DNA of 64,000 nt from Forficula auricularia (GCA_024734495.1 JALMQS010000268.1:1-64000); one strand, 5' to 3'; positions 57,001 to 60,164 are shown, counted from the stretch's first letter. Notes: generated by a model not told the origin, from the sequence alone. Numbers and translations are program-made.

Positions 57001-58754
57001 ACTCTTCGTAAGACAGAAGCATAGCTAGGTTTTTAAGGAATTTGGTGTTGGTACTTGGTGAAACATTTTTTAAAAATTATTGGATAAAAAATAACTAGGT
57101 ATTTAATTTTATTTTAACATTTTTTTTATAATTTGACCCGCTTTTAAATTGTTTAATGCTATTTCTAAAAATCTTAGTTCAACGGAATGCAAAAAAATAT
57201 TTAATATATAAGTATAAGTGAAAATTGACTCTTGCAACCTTGAAGTAAAAAAGGGTAATAGAATACCGGGAATATTCAACGATTAGATTGGAGTCTTCAC
57301 TATTTAAATGTTATAGAGTCTAATGTTTTGACGAATGAGCTCGACTGATTGCAAATCGCACAAATAAAGCTTTCAAAGGAGATTATTAATTTGATTTTGA
57401 TTTTCATTTCATTAGAACACGAAAGAACCATGGAAGATTCAATAAAATAGGAAATAACGTAAACATACACATTGAGCCAAGGAATCAATTAACGCCATAT
57501 CTATTTTAATTTTTCGACATGTTTTTGGGTTTCAATAGAATGCTTGGAGATTCCTCTCTTCAGGTGCAGATGATAATTCAAACAAGAGTGATTCTGGGTC
57601 TGATATAGAAAAAAATTGGTAACGCACAGACTAACGGACCAGACAACCGGACAACCAGACAGACAAACAATTATTATCTCGAAAAATACAATTTTTTCAA
57701 TGTTCACTTATTAAAGCTTTTTTGTAGAGCAAAATGCCAAGATTTTGCTCAATTTTTTTAATCAAAATAGTTTAAGCCGTTTTTGAGATATTTTGAATAA
57801 AAGAAGGAAAAAAACACTTTTTTCATGCACCCTGTATAGTAAAGTAAAAAATAACGTTATGGGAAACCGTCTGGACGTAAGTTGGAAATTTTAGGGAGTG
57901 AATTTTGCTTTTAGATGGAATTTTATCATTCCAAAAAAGATCTGAATTTATAAATGAAACCTAGCGTTTAGAATTTATCAACCAGCTATAAAGGATTGGA
58001 ATAACAAATGGAGACTTAAGAGAAAACATGCATGAAGAAAAGATTTGTAACGACTTACGTCTTAACGTATTAACACTTTGATAAAATAATTAATATCTCA
58101 AAAAATATAATATTTTCGATGTTCACTCAATAGAGCTTTTTTGTAGGCCAAAACGCCATAGTTGTGTCCAATTTTTTTAATCAAAATAGTTCCAGCGGTA
58201 TTTGAGATATTTTGAAAAAACGAAGCAAAAAAACAAACACTTTTTTCATGCGCGATTACAATACTTGACCATATGCTTTATAGTATAGTAAAAAATGAAG
58301 AGGGTGCAAAATTGAAGTGGTAATAGTACGGCAGAATAATGGAAGTTGAGCACCAATTTTCAAATAAATAATTGAGGAAGAGCTAACATATTTTAAATAG
58401 GCATAGATAAAAAAATATATATATTTTTATTCTCATCAATTTTAAATATATTCGATAGAGAATCCTTGTTATGCAAATCTCACTCGCACTTGGCAGGTTT
58501 TTTAATTATAACTTTCTAAAGAACAGTAAAAGAATGCAGAGATAAATTAAAGAAATAATCATCTCAAAATTTGAAACTAATATTTTTACGAAAAAAGGAT
58601 ATCCGATAAAGACCTGTTCACGGAAAAATAAATAACTGTTGGTTGGTTTACCTTTAGCGTCTTCAATTATAATAATAGAGGTGGGATGCGAGGCGCTGAT
58701 CAGTCCCAAAATGCACAAAAGTAGAACCGAGATCACTAGAGAAGGGATAGCCAT
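17633..58754 (-). CDS. Secreted four-PAN-domain, Gly-rich protein (15 coding exons)
   Basis: Coding exons, 5' to 3' on the minus strand, run 58754-58652 and then 45270-45132, 31869-31646, 30713-30261, 30191-30056, 26651-26464, 26366-26228, 26150-25858, 25798-25202, 24649-24503, 24384-24143, 24069-23887, 23817-23613, 23545-23294 and 18050-17633. All junctions have GT-AG ends and compatible phases. The product is about 1,239 residues. It has a signal peptide (about 1-22), PAN/apple modules at roughly 35-125, 307-400, 415-510 and 758-850, and Gly/Tyr/His/Pro-rich linkers at 125-306, 510-557 and 559-750. An 8-Cys domain lies at 888-965, followed by a Pro/Ser/Thr tail. PAN modules bind proteins or carbohydrates, so an extracellular-matrix or cuticle-associated role is inferred, not shown. 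No transmembrane helix or catalytic motif is seen. Exon 10 contains an apparent 1-base deletion. I do not recognise the gene by name. Confidence 0.82.
18051..18536. other. Intron 14, 3' end
   Basis: It holds the splice acceptor of exon 15 and an AT-rich stretch. A GC-richer segment at 18100-18200 has no recognised content. Confidence 0.5.
18537..18822. mobile_element. pogo/Tigger-like MITE
   Basis: Ends are CAGTAAAACCTCTTTTATTC and the complement of CAGTAGAACCTCGTTTATCC, with TA on both sides (18535-18536, 18823-18824). CAGTA-AACCTCG ends with 'TTATCCGG' are typical of pogo-superfamily elements. It is non-coding and lies in intron 14. Confidence 0.85.
19005..19375. mobile_element. MITE with GATGGTGTCAG ends
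   Basis: GATGGTGTCAGAGAAAAGGG at the left returns as the complement of GATGGTGTCAGGGAAAATCC at the right; the flanking ATATGT also pairs. The interior has no ORF. The superfamily is unassigned. Confidence 0.7.
19526..19834 (-). mobile_element. Short non-autonomous Helitron
   Basis: On the minus strand it begins A|TCTATATATATAAAATAG and ends with a strong hairpin (GCCGGGCCGAAGGCCCGG) about ten bases before CAGCTAG|T. The 5'-TC start, 3' hairpin, CTAG end and insertion between A and T are Helitron hallmarks. Its layout matches the 32178-33162 element. It lies in intron 14. Confidence 0.75.
19948..20145 (+). mobile_element. tRNA-derived SINE
   Basis: An RNA polymerase III A box (TGGCTAAGGCGCTGG) and B box (TGTTCGAGCCTGG) are spaced as in tRNA-derived promoters. 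A body and an AATAAATAAATAA tail follow. The body motif CGGCTAAAACTCGGCTCCCT resembles the SINE at 59888. It is not a tRNA gene, because the cloverleaf arms do not close. Confidence 0.7.
20146..22320. other. Intron 14 interior, no gene seen
   Basis: Mostly AT-rich. Facing TGACGC-GTCACGTTCAAC (about 20178) and GACGTTGTCACGTCAAAA (about 20708) blocks hint at an old DNA element about 550 bases long with a GC-rich patch at 20575-20700. The small minus-strand frames 20640-20933 and 21414-21596 have no domain. Confidence 0.4.
22321..23169 (-). mobile_element. Twin element copy 1 (Helitron-like, 849 bases)
   Basis: Nearly identical to 35269-36084. On the minus strand it starts A|TCTACTCTTATTAAAC and ends with hairpin CCGAGCATCGCTCGG followed by CAGGTACTA. 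The TC start and 3' terminal hairpin fit a Helitron, although the last bases do not match CTRR exactly. The stretch TTTCATCAAAATCGGTAGAG is typical of insect dispersed repeats. Long C-runs occur at 22486-22500. The 86-codon Pro-rich frame inside is not a gene. Confidence 0.65.
23294..23545 (-). CDS. PAN gene exon 14
   Basis: Acceptor TTGCAG, donor CAG|GTACTT. It codes 83 residues with Pro/Gly/His-rich linker sequence, then a hydrophobic strand (GKKLVLVIPVNATIL) and a single Cys in DEKDCDPVY. It enters and leaves in phase 2. No domain is recognised. Confidence 0.82.
23613..23817 (-). CDS. PAN gene exon 13: end of 8-Cys domain and Gly-Pro repeats
   Basis: It completes the Cys-rich domain with NYPWCYVG and WRPCSERYYPYG, then a Gly-Pro linker built of repeated GPGGV units. 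Acceptor GTCATAG, donor CTAG|GTAGAT. It enters in phase 1 and leaves in phase 2. Confidence 0.85.
23887..24069 (-). CDS. PAN gene exon 12: 8-Cys domain core
   Basis: It codes GRPCRRGTFCQ, GYWSCELEFGED and WDYCCRPGHQC: six cysteines in a compact extracellular domain, completed by two more in exon 13. The spacing suggests four disulfides. It is not a domain I can name. Phase 1 in, phase 1 out. Confidence 0.85.
24143..24384 (-). CDS. PAN gene exon 11: second half of PAN module 4
   Basis: It begins in phase 2 at the conserved 'Y-R|' break, contains PNCLLSEYDQRDLRPGEDY and the closing Cys (DPRCELG), then a Pro/Gly/Arg-rich linker. The 'C-L-S...DLRP...D' pattern matches the second halves of modules 1-3. 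Donor TTTCC|GTAAGA. Without the missing base in exon 10 this exon would be read out of frame into a stop. Confidence 0.83.
24503..24649 (-). CDS. PAN gene exon 10: first half of PAN module 4, with 1-base frameshift
   Basis: The start codes CYVGYGGPAKLLPVAIK in one frame. The continuation TELDCKSECSKAREQFHF and CTSLSY is in another frame. The shift falls in the run read AAAAGGCA on the minus strand (24593-24600). Adding back one base restores the PAN pattern (C, then C-x3-C, then C) and the phase expected at both splice sites. Either the assembly lost a base in a short homopolymer or this allele is broken. Confidence 0.8.
24650..25201. other. Intron 9 with a PLE-like fragment
   Basis: AT-rich. 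At 24745-24860 it contains the PLE-like arm (GAGTGTGTCTTCTGCTGG) and half of a minus-strand hammerhead motif (GAAACTATAGCC, CTGANGA half lost), followed by the recurring TTCTGCTAC flank. Confidence 0.6.
25202..25798 (-). CDS. PAN gene exon 9: Gly/Ser/Tyr-rich repeat linker
   Basis: This 597-base exon codes about 198 residues of GGSYGGGHGG-type repeats. They include five tandem 24-base units coding GGGPGSSY (about 25610-25730). It ends SSYLPPFSKPTDQ before donor T|GTAAAA. If the donor is not used, the frame continues as CKKNI and stops, so a shorter secreted isoform is possible. Gly/Tyr/Ser repeats suggest cross-linked or flexible matrix protein. The opposite-strand Ser/Thr-rich frame is a shadow. 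Confidence 0.85.
25858..26150 (-). CDS. PAN gene exon 8: second half of PAN module 3 and Pro linker
   Basis: Phase 2 entry at the conserved Arg-Tyr break, then ENCQLSDFPFWELNPRHDL and closing GHGCEINYF, then a Gly/Pro linker ending GPSGPG. Donor CAG|GTAAAA, phase 1 exit. Confidence 0.87.
26228..26366 (-). CDS. PAN gene exon 7: first half of PAN module 3
   Basis: It codes CFIRVRTGQRLDRSS, AGECEIECLRSKLF and TCRVFSF. The start Cys, the C-x3-C pair and the Cys before the aromatic strand define a PAN/apple module. 139 bases, phase 1 in, phase 2 out, the same length as exon 2. Confidence 0.88.
26464..26651 (-). CDS. PAN gene exon 6: second half of PAN module 2
   Basis: It codes ENCHLTALEYRDLDPYIDL, then DRDYDVYSRNEYAREC with the closing Cys. 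Unlike the other second-half exons it has almost no linker, so modules 2 and 3 are nearly adjacent. Donor GTG|GTGAGT. Confidence 0.88.
26652..28089. other. Intron 5, 3' part
   Basis: It contains a short perfect hairpin at 26851-26893 (listed separately) and a GC-richer 200-base patch at 27440-27640. The 61-codon frame in that patch has no recognisable domain and no splice partners. The rest is AT-rich. Confidence 0.5.
26851..26893. repeat. Short perfect hairpin
   Basis: ATCAGCCAAAGATGGAA is followed by an 8-base loop and its exact complement. ATATTTAGAGCTTTACT lies on both sides in the same orientation (about 26815 and 26920). The arms are too short and too perfect for a typical pre-miRNA, and I recognise no mature miRNA. 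Confidence 0.6.
28090..28349. mobile_element. Foldback MITE, relative of 62379-62850
   Basis: Left end CGTCGTCTTAGAGTGTAAAG, right end the complement of CGTCGCCTTAGAATGTAAAC. The interior ATGCAGCATCGTCCAAGTAA and TTACGAACGTAAGTTGTAG is shared with the larger palindrome in the 5' flank. It is non-coding and lies within intron 5. Confidence 0.75.
28350..29700. other. Intron 5 middle, nothing recognised
   Basis: AT-rich sequence without an exon, RNA gene or repeat shared with the rest of the window. Confidence 0.5.
29711..30007. mobile_element. Ribozyme palindrome inserted with 10-bp target duplication
   Basis: A 246-base near-perfect palindrome (29761-30006) is preceded by a T-run and a GTGGTGTAGGTTTTAGGTG segment shared with PLE-associated flanks elsewhere. 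The whole block is bounded by direct repeats AGGATAAGAG (29701-29710 and 30008-30017), so it arrived as one insertion. Each arm holds a hammerhead-like motif. It sits only about 50 bases from the donor of exon 5. Confidence 0.75.
29900..29941 (+). ncRNA. Hammerhead-like motif with 6-bp stem I, one base lost from GAAA
   Basis: Stem I AAACTC/GAGTTT (29900-29905 and 29936-29941) brackets CTGATGA (29906-29912), a spare T, stem II GGA/TCC with a 7-base loop, then GAA-TATAT. The mirror motif on the minus strand (29832-29868) has AAAA in place of GAAA. Each arm carries one different defect; together they imply an intact ancestor. Confidence 0.6.
30056..30191 (-). CDS. PAN gene exon 5: first half of PAN module 2
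   Basis: It codes CFLRTRSGFRVDRILAKHL, then LYQCEEECAKAPFGCNTFSY. The Cys pattern equals exons 2 and 7. Acceptor TTTCATAG, donor ATAG|GTAAAT, phase 1 in, phase 2 out. Confidence 0.88.
30261..30713 (-). CDS. PAN gene exon 4: Gly/His/Tyr/Pro-rich linker
   Basis: It codes about 151 residues linking modules 1 and 2, rich in GGGG, YGYGSGYSYHG and PPPVGYGTGYSYGH. The end SYLPPWRPGPPPPDRDKSF resembles the ends of other linkers (SYLPP also in exons 8 and 9), so linkers may share ancestry. Acceptor TTTGCAG, donor GATG|GTAAAT. Phase 1 in and out. Confidence 0.85.
31250..31290 (-). ncRNA. Consensus hammerhead ribozyme motif in sense orientation, intron 3
   Basis: On the minus strand: stem I TACTC (31290-31286), CTGACGA (31285-31279), one spare T, stem II GAG/CTC with a 7-base loop, GAAA (31264-31261), self-complementary ATTAAT (31261-31256), cleavage-position A (31255), stem I GAGTA (31254-31250). 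Every invariant core base is present and stem I is 5 perfect pairs. It would be transcribed within the PAN gene pre-mRNA. Confidence 0.7.
31357..31393 (-). ncRNA. Decayed hammerhead motif, sense orientation
   Basis: The core reads CTTATGA instead of CTGATGA. Stem II, GAAA and ACTATAGT-C remain. The core change should abolish cleavage. It is a member of the 15453-15765 family. Confidence 0.55.
31646..31869 (-). CDS. PAN gene exon 3: second half of PAN module 1 and poly-Gly
   Basis: It codes YDTGSCELVTIPGDHV, then DRDYDFFSWDRAHRDC, then a linker ending in about 14 consecutive glycines. Entry completes Arg at the conserved break. Donor GGAG|GTAGAT. The poly-Gly is coded by mixed GGN codons, so it is not a simple trinucleotide expansion. 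Confidence 0.87.
32178..33162 (-). mobile_element. Non-autonomous Helitron (985 bases)
   Basis: Minus strand 5' end A|TCTATATATATAAAATT; 3' end hairpin GCCGCCGAAGGCGGC then GCTTGCAGCTAG|T. The interior holds RF1-like modules (TTTTGTATACATAATC), poly-C/G runs and a C-rich 350-base block with imperfect CCCGCACCCC-like repeats. Gly-rich frames on the minus strand (32168-32543) are by-products of this block, not genes. Confidence 0.75.
33605..34385. repeat. Foldback plus adjacent dispersed repeat
   Basis: 33605-33960 is a palindrome with ACCGACTTCAAAAA ends, a sister of 11297-11745. It is followed by a repeat ending GAACCTCCTCCTTTTTTGAA and ATCGGTT, which is the reverse relative of the segment beginning near 10390. 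No protein domain is visible in the 64-codon frame at 34185-34379. Confidence 0.65.
34386..35268. other. Intron 2 stretch, nothing recognised
   Basis: AT-rich. A GC-richer patch at 35008-35090 (GTGGCGCCCCCAGAGCACAG) may be part of an old element but no ends are found. Confidence 0.4.
35269..36084 (-). mobile_element. Twin element copy 2 (816 bases)
   Basis: Same ends and interior as 22321-23169, with small indels (shorter C-run, one variable AT-rich tract). Flanks differ, so they are independent insertions rather than a segmental duplication. Confidence 0.7.
36085..36948. other. Intron 2 stretch, no gene seen
   Basis: AT-rich. The small frames (36383-36571, 36821-37003) have no domain; the second crosses a hAT end. 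Confidence 0.4.
36949..37314. mobile_element. hAT-like MITE with near-perfect 8-bp target duplication
   Basis: Left end TAGGGATGTTACAGAG, right end the complement of TAAGGATGTTACGGAG. Flanks are GTTTATAT (36941-36948) and GTTGATAT (37315-37322), 7 of 8 identical. The interior has ACTCCGACTCCG and ATTCCGAT-type simple repeats. Confidence 0.75.
37378..37842. repeat. Foldback element, ~100-base arms
   Basis: ACATGTTTTAATTAGAGAGA and ACATTAGCTTGTACAA at the left return in reverse complement at the right. A second inner pair (GAATTTTGAATAAGTGTG) extends the fold. No ORF. Confidence 0.7.
38279..38460 (-). pseudogene. LINE reverse transcriptase C-terminal remnant
   Basis: The minus strand codes FAVKLDKSRTSAFANSFI, then RDWNSLPATIFP and YNLQLFKTRIHRYL, ending in a stop at 38281-38279. 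The 'W-N-LP...F...YN...FK-R-H-L' signature is typical of the extreme C-terminus of CR1/Jockey-type LINE ORF2. It is 5'-truncated. A more decayed sister is at 61080-61285. Confidence 0.7.
38485..38895 (-). mobile_element. tRNA-derived SINE interrupted by a retroposon
   Basis: The minus strand starts GGGGGATCGGGTTAGGATAG (A-box region, 38895-38856). After the insert it resumes with a B box GGGTTCAAATCC, then CTCGAGGCATCCAGCTAAA. It belongs to the same family as 59888-60050. The interruption is 38640-38855. Confidence 0.7.
38640..38855 (-). mobile_element. Short poly(A) retroposon inserted in the SINE, 14-bp target duplication
   Basis: Direct repeats GGCTGACAACCTAC (38626-38639) and GGCTGACACCCTAC (38856-38869) flank it. 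On the minus strand the insert ends AATAAACACTT then poly(A), as in a reverse-transcribed polyadenylated RNA. Its source RNA is not recognised. Confidence 0.75.
38896..41011. other. Intron 2 stretch, no gene seen
   Basis: AT-rich, with a C-run near 39175. No ORF, RNA gene or repeat shared with other parts of the window was found. Confidence 0.45.
41012..41269. mobile_element. MITE with 35-base TIRs
   Basis: ATATCGTCGTTGATCTTACA at the left, complement of ATATCGTCGCTGATCTTTCA at the right, both continuing through CTCGTAAGTCC. No ORF. The ATATCGTCG start is shared with the foldback MITE at 62379, which suggests related transposition machinery. Confidence 0.75.
41920..42060 (+). pseudogene. Tc1/mariner-type transposase remnant
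   Basis: One frame reads DLTPLDFFLKDCVKSY, ending in a stop soon after. '-DLTPLDFFLW-YVK-' is the motif around the last catalytic acidic residue in mariner-like transposases of insects. The upstream part is lost. Confidence 0.55.
42190..42972 (+). pseudogene. Penelope-like element ORF, GIY-YIG endonuclease part (SINE-split, frameshifted)
   Basis: The frame opens with NPITNTFSKLDI and RHNLAYYLINNK, then SGVYKLQCDCGAFYIGHTGR and RLVEHKRSL. This is the GIY-YIG endonuclease of PLEs with its adjacent Cys pair. Removing the SINE at 42281-42566 and one copy of its target duplication makes the frame continuous. A later frameshift near 42845-42855 separates it from LDLLESSEIKKAI and PILNNQLE, ending TAA at 42970-42972. 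The reverse transcriptase domain is absent, so this is a 3' fragment. Confidence 0.8.
42281..42566 (-). mobile_element. tRNA-derived SINE with GAA-rich tail, 8-bp target duplication
   Basis: On the minus strand it starts GAGGCGACTGTGGGTCAGTG, with A box GGTCAGTGGATAGAGTG and B box GGTTCGAGACC. It ends GGCACTCGAAGAAGAAGAAG. CTTAGCCT flanks both sides (42273-42280, 42567-42574). Its 3' end resembles that of the LINE at 52812-53190. Confidence 0.82.
42973..43440 (+). mobile_element. PLE 3' region with terminal repeat
   Basis: After the endonuclease stop, about 370 bases of untranslated sequence lead to a hammerhead-like motif at 43343-43390. GAAACACCATTATAATCCG follows (43455-43475), which recurs beside other PLE-like pieces. 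This links the ribozyme repeats to a PLE ORF. Confidence 0.6.
43343..43390 (+). ncRNA. Hammerhead-like motif in PLE 3' repeat
   Basis: CTGATGA (43347-43353), spare A, stem II GGG/CCC with a 7-base loop, GAAA (43368-43371), then ATATGTA and GAG that can pair with the CTC next to the core. Core bases are complete; stem I includes a bulge. Confidence 0.55.
43441..44231. other. Intron 2 stretch, no gene seen
   Basis: AT-rich; apart from the PLE-associated block at 43455-43510 nothing is recognised. Confidence 0.4.
44232..44560 (+). pseudogene. LINE reverse transcriptase fragment split by a tiny hAT MITE
   Basis: Before the MITE the frame reads KALDSAFGFI; after it, PTLCKLFESFSRSIKVVVDG. A frameshift then leads to TNTGVPQGSIISPTYYFNIL. 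GVPQGS is the hallmark of LINE reverse transcriptase motif 4. The order matches CR1/Jockey-type RTs. It is a broken fragment inside intron 2. Confidence 0.7.
44264..44392. mobile_element. 129-base hAT-like MITE with 8-bp target duplication
   Basis: Flanks are perfect GCTTTATA (44256-44263 and 44393-44400). Ends share AGGGGTGAACCG in inverted orientation. Removing it restores the LINE reading frame around it. Confidence 0.78.
45132..45270 (-). CDS. PAN gene exon 2: first half of PAN module 1
   Basis: It codes CFRKIGAGRRVPEQFVRRSL, then VLACQEECSQEKLFVCEGFN. The first two bases complete an Ala codon from exon 1, so module 1 starts right after the mature N-terminus. 139 bases, phase 1 in, phase 2 out. 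It is isolated between two ~13 kb introns. The overlapping 100-codon plus-strand frame is a shadow. Confidence 0.87.
45432..45908 (+). mobile_element. Internally deleted Tc1-like transposon
   Basis: Ends are CAGTGGGTGGCCAAATATTA and the complement of CAGTGGGTGGCCAAATTATT, flanked by TA (45430-45431, 45909-45910). It keeps the C-terminal transposase piece LLDWPGNSADLNPIENVWPA, which includes the final catalytic Glu, followed by a stop and a further readable tail. The N-terminal half and first catalytic Asp are missing. It inserted about 160 bases upstream of the exon 2 acceptor. Confidence 0.85.
46672..46770 (+). mobile_element. hAT left-end fragment
   Basis: GGTTTCCAAACTGTGTGCCG, then GGCACCCCGGGGAGCCGCGG, is a typical hAT-type terminal region. 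No matching right end or target duplication was located, so it is probably a remnant. Confidence 0.5.
46771..47756. other. Intron 1 stretch, no gene seen
   Basis: AT-rich; the 72-codon minus frame at 46855-47073 has no domain. Confidence 0.4.
47757..48365 (+). repeat. RF1 repeat copy
   Basis: Begins ACCATACAGGGTATGGTCAA and ends GGATGGCCACATCAGAACGT. It is shorter than the 8759 copy because some of the internal modules are missing. Confidence 0.75.
48717..48800. mobile_element. Minimal PLE-like arm pair without ribozyme
   Basis: Two inverted arms (TTGAAGGAGACAATAAAGAG and partner) joined by only about 20 bases. The right flank TCTGCTACCCTCGGCACAAA matches that of the 6141-6333 unit. The central hammerhead has been deleted. 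Confidence 0.65.
49003..49276. mobile_element. Palindrome with consensus hammerhead (AAACC/GGTTT family)
   Basis: Outer arms ATTGAAAGTAATGGAAGG and complement (49003 and 49276). Each arm carries a hammerhead-like motif; the minus-strand one is complete and the plus-strand one (49170-49203) has an altered GAAA region. The centre GTCTAGACCCTTTGAGAC is itself palindromic. Confidence 0.7.
49104..49146 (-). ncRNA. Consensus hammerhead ribozyme motif in sense orientation, intron 1
   Basis: Minus strand: stem I AAACC (49146-49142), CTGAAGA (49141-49135, fits CUGANGA), one spare A, stem II GGAGG/CCTCC with a 7-base loop, GAAA (49116-49113), self-complementary ACGT, cleavage-site C (49109), stem I GGTTT (49108-49104). 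All stems pair perfectly. It would be present in the PAN pre-mRNA. Confidence 0.75.
49277..51559. other. Intron 1 stretch, no gene seen
   Basis: AT-rich, with several pairs of short diverged direct repeats (for example TTACTTTATTAAA-like blocks near 50930 and 51420). No exon, RNA gene or TE end is recognised. Confidence 0.4.
51560..52640. repeat. ~1.1 kb foldback with ~350-400-base diverged arms
   Basis: The left arm (to about 51990) and right arm (from about 52250) are reverse complements. Matching blocks include AACTATCCTTTAAAATGCAT, CAACTAGAAATAGTAAAAAG and TAACCAAAATGCTATTTTCT. Because of this, frames 51721-51497 (minus) and 52519-52758 (plus) share ILNQNAIFLY. The middle is a second nested inverted repeat around AAAACCGAC. 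No TE family is recognised. Confidence 0.7.
52812..53185 (-). pseudogene. LINE ORF2 C-terminal fragment (endonuclease-RT type)
   Basis: Minus strand codes FEMWIFRRMLRIPWVEKI, then ISYHGHILRG, RRGPGRKQQSWFRNIRKW and LFRAAENRDVFAIVIANVRE. This is the familiar C-terminal region of RTE/craniofacial-type insect LINEs. It stays open for about 120 codons. It ends in GGCACTTAAAGAAGAAG, similar to the tail of the SINE at 42281. Confidence 0.75.
53195..53310 (+). mobile_element. SINE 3' fragment
   Basis: ATATAAACGTCCTACGACAC, followed by a TATGTTTGTATCCAATG block and an AATAAATAAAATAAATAAA tail, resembles the body-to-tail junction of the SINE at 19948. The tRNA-like head is absent. Confidence 0.45.
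53311..53949. other. Intron 1 stretch, no gene seen
   Basis: AT-rich with a GAA run at 53468-53485 and a (TA)n run at 53838-53857. Confidence 0.4.
53958..54125. mobile_element. Palindrome with consensus hammerhead (GCCA/TGGC family)
   Basis: Arms of about 75 bases (GAGCCAGACG and TTTATTTAGACTTCCTC and partners) face each other around 54037. The right arm bears a complete motif; the left arm's minus-strand copy has an inserted base in the core and GAATC for GAAAC. Confidence 0.7.
54062..54103 (+). ncRNA. Consensus hammerhead ribozyme motif (antisense to host gene)
   Basis: Stem I AGCCA (54062-54066) and TGGCT (54099-54103), CTGAGGA (54067-54073, fits CUGANGA), one spare A, stem II GTC/GAC with a 10-base loop, GAAA (54091-54094), self-complementary ACGT, cleavage-site C (54098). 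The zero-loop ACGT stem III favours activity as a dimer. Confidence 0.75.
54126..56300. other. Intron 1 stretch with possible decayed elements
   Basis: AT-rich. A GC-rich hairpin segment at 55255-55340 (GTGCGTGCC AAA GGCACGC) resembles a Helitron 3' hairpin but lacks a clean CTRR end. A run of G lies near 55890. Two ~70-base direct repeats (TCAAATTTGCCTCGTTAAT) occur near 55990 and 56055. No gene is visible. Confidence 0.4.
56308..56351 (-). ncRNA. Decayed hammerhead motif (ATAC/GTAT family)
   Basis: Minus strand: stem I ATAC/GTAT intact, stem II GATCG/CGATC intact, GAAA, ACGT and C intact, but the core reads TTGAGAA instead of CTGANGA. Two invariant positions are lost, so it should be inactive. 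Confidence 0.5.
56352..57624. other. Intron 1 stretch, no gene seen
   Basis: AT-rich; near 57030-57075 a GGTGTTGGTACTTGGTGAAA block resembles PLE-associated flanks. Small frames have no domain. Confidence 0.4.
57625..57855 (-). repeat. RF1 repeat, 5' part, inverted
   Basis: The minus strand reads from the family start (TTTTTTACTTTAC, with CATACAGGG shortened) through ATTATATTTTTCGAGATAAT-like sequence and the TCTGTTAGTCTG-type block. Confidence 0.65.
58083..58292 (-). repeat. RF1 repeat, 5' part, inverted
   Basis: A second minus-strand RF1 start, with TATGGTCAAGTATTGTAATC and CATGAAAAAAGTG, 230 bases from the copy at 57625. Confidence 0.65.
58652..58754 (-). CDS. PAN gene exon 1: start codon and signal peptide
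   Basis: ATG at 58754, with GCCAGG before it (moderate Kozak context). It codes a hydrophobic leader (PSLVISVLLLCILGLISA) with likely cleavage after ISA-S, then HPTSIIIIEDAK. The donor AAAG|GTAAAC leaves one base (phase 1) that joins exon 2. This establishes secretion. Confidence 0.85.
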
Positions 58755-58960
58755 CCTGGCTCACTGCACCAATTGATCACTAATTTATTTATTTATTTAC
58801 TTGAATCATACGGAAGAGTATTGGCACTTGGTGCCTGGCGCCTGCAGCGCCTTTGCAGAATGCGCCTCGCAGGTGTCGCGTGGGCGTTTTATCAAGAGGG
58901 GCGGACGGAATCGAGAGAGAGGAGGGATTAGGAGGGGGATCATCCCCGAATCTACGAGGA
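58755..58960 (-). promoter_or_regulatory. GC-rich putative promoter and 5' UTR of the PAN gene
   Basis: About 150 bases of CpG-containing sequence (58830-58960) stand out from AT-rich surroundings. On the minus strand GATAAAACG (58893-58885) could act as a TATA-like box, with a start about 30 bases on near GCATTCTGC (about 58860). That would give a 5' UTR of roughly 100 bases. This is inferred from position and composition only. Confidence 0.4.
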
Positions 58961-59052
58961 CATCTGATAAGAAGCTAATTAGGGTGCACATTATCGTTTC
59001 TATTTAAATCAAGAAAGCAATTTACGTACCTACCTATTTGTTATTTTGAATT

Positions 59053-59775
59053 ATTTTACTTTACCATACAGGGTATGGTCAAGTATTGTAATCGTGCATG
59101 AAAAAAGTGGGGTTTTTCCTTCTTTTTTTCGAAATATATCAAAAACGGCTGAAACTATTTTGATTAAAATATTGATTGAAACCATGGCATTTCGGTCTAC
59201 AAAAAAGGTCTAATAAGTGAACATCGAAAAAATTATATTTTTCGAGATAATAACTGTTTTGTCAAAATGTCTGTTAGTCTGTCTGGTTATCTGTTAGTCT
59301 GTGCGTTACCAAATTTTTGTGGACGAGCTAGCTCAAAAACAAGTGTGAATATCAAAACCAAATTTCACACATAGTTTTGGTCAATTGAGATTAAGAGCTT
59401 ATTAGATTTTGGTGCATATCGACCCAAAATTAAGGGGGTGGGGTTAAAAATGAAAAATCTTGGCCATTTGAACCAACTCAACCAAATTTTGTATACATAA
59501 TCAGTGGGACCCCAGAAGTCTAAAAATGCAAAAACTAACCGTCCAAAATGGGGGGGGGTGTAGGGTCAAAAGATGAAAATCTTGGCCATTTACCAAACTC
59601 AACCAAATTTTGTATACATAATCAGTGGGCCCCCCAGGAGAGAGAATGCAAAAACTAACCCCCCCCCTTCATGATTATAAATAATTTTATTAAATATAAG
59701 TGAGGGGCCAGGTTGTATGGTAAAGTCAAGTAAATGGCCACATCAGAACACGTCAGCTTATTTTATTTATTTTTT
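59053..59775 (+). repeat. RF1 repeat, near full length
   Basis: Runs from TACCATACAGGGTATGGTC to GGCCACATCAGAACACGTC plus AGCTTATTT. It contains a TTACCAAATTTTTGTGGACG block and three GTATACATAATCAGTGGG modules. It lies about 300 bases upstream of exon 1. Confidence 0.78.
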
Positions 59776-59887
59776 TATTGCTTATTACTACAATTTCAGC
59801 CTTAGGATCATTGCAGGGTTCTGATACATAATATTCTCAAAATTCTTACAGTTTTTATTCATTTTAAATCGAATTATATCAAACTAT

Positions 59888-60052
59888 TTGGGGATCGGTT
59901 TAGCCGAGGGTTAGCGTACCAGCGTGCTAATCAAGTGGACCCGGGTTCGAATCTGTCTCGAGGCAACCAGCTAAAAATCTGATCCCTGCATAGAAGTCTT
60001 AATTTAATATCAGTATCGTACATTGGCTGATGACTAGAAGGTCCGAAAAGAC
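59888..60052 (+). mobile_element. tRNA-derived SINE
   Basis: GGGGATCGGTTTAGCCGAGG contains an A-box-like block and GGGTTCGAATC is a strong B box. The body CTCGAGGCAACCAGCTAAAA matches the SINE at 38485-38895 and it ends in an A-rich tail. It is not a functional tRNA: the acceptor arm does not pair. Confidence 0.72.
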
Positions 60053-60164
60053 AAAAAAAAATTATCAAACTATTTATCAAAGAAAACAAAAAACCATGCT
60101 CGCCTGCAATATCGACCCTCGGGTAACAAAATTCATCAATCATTTCCACAAATTTCAATCACAA

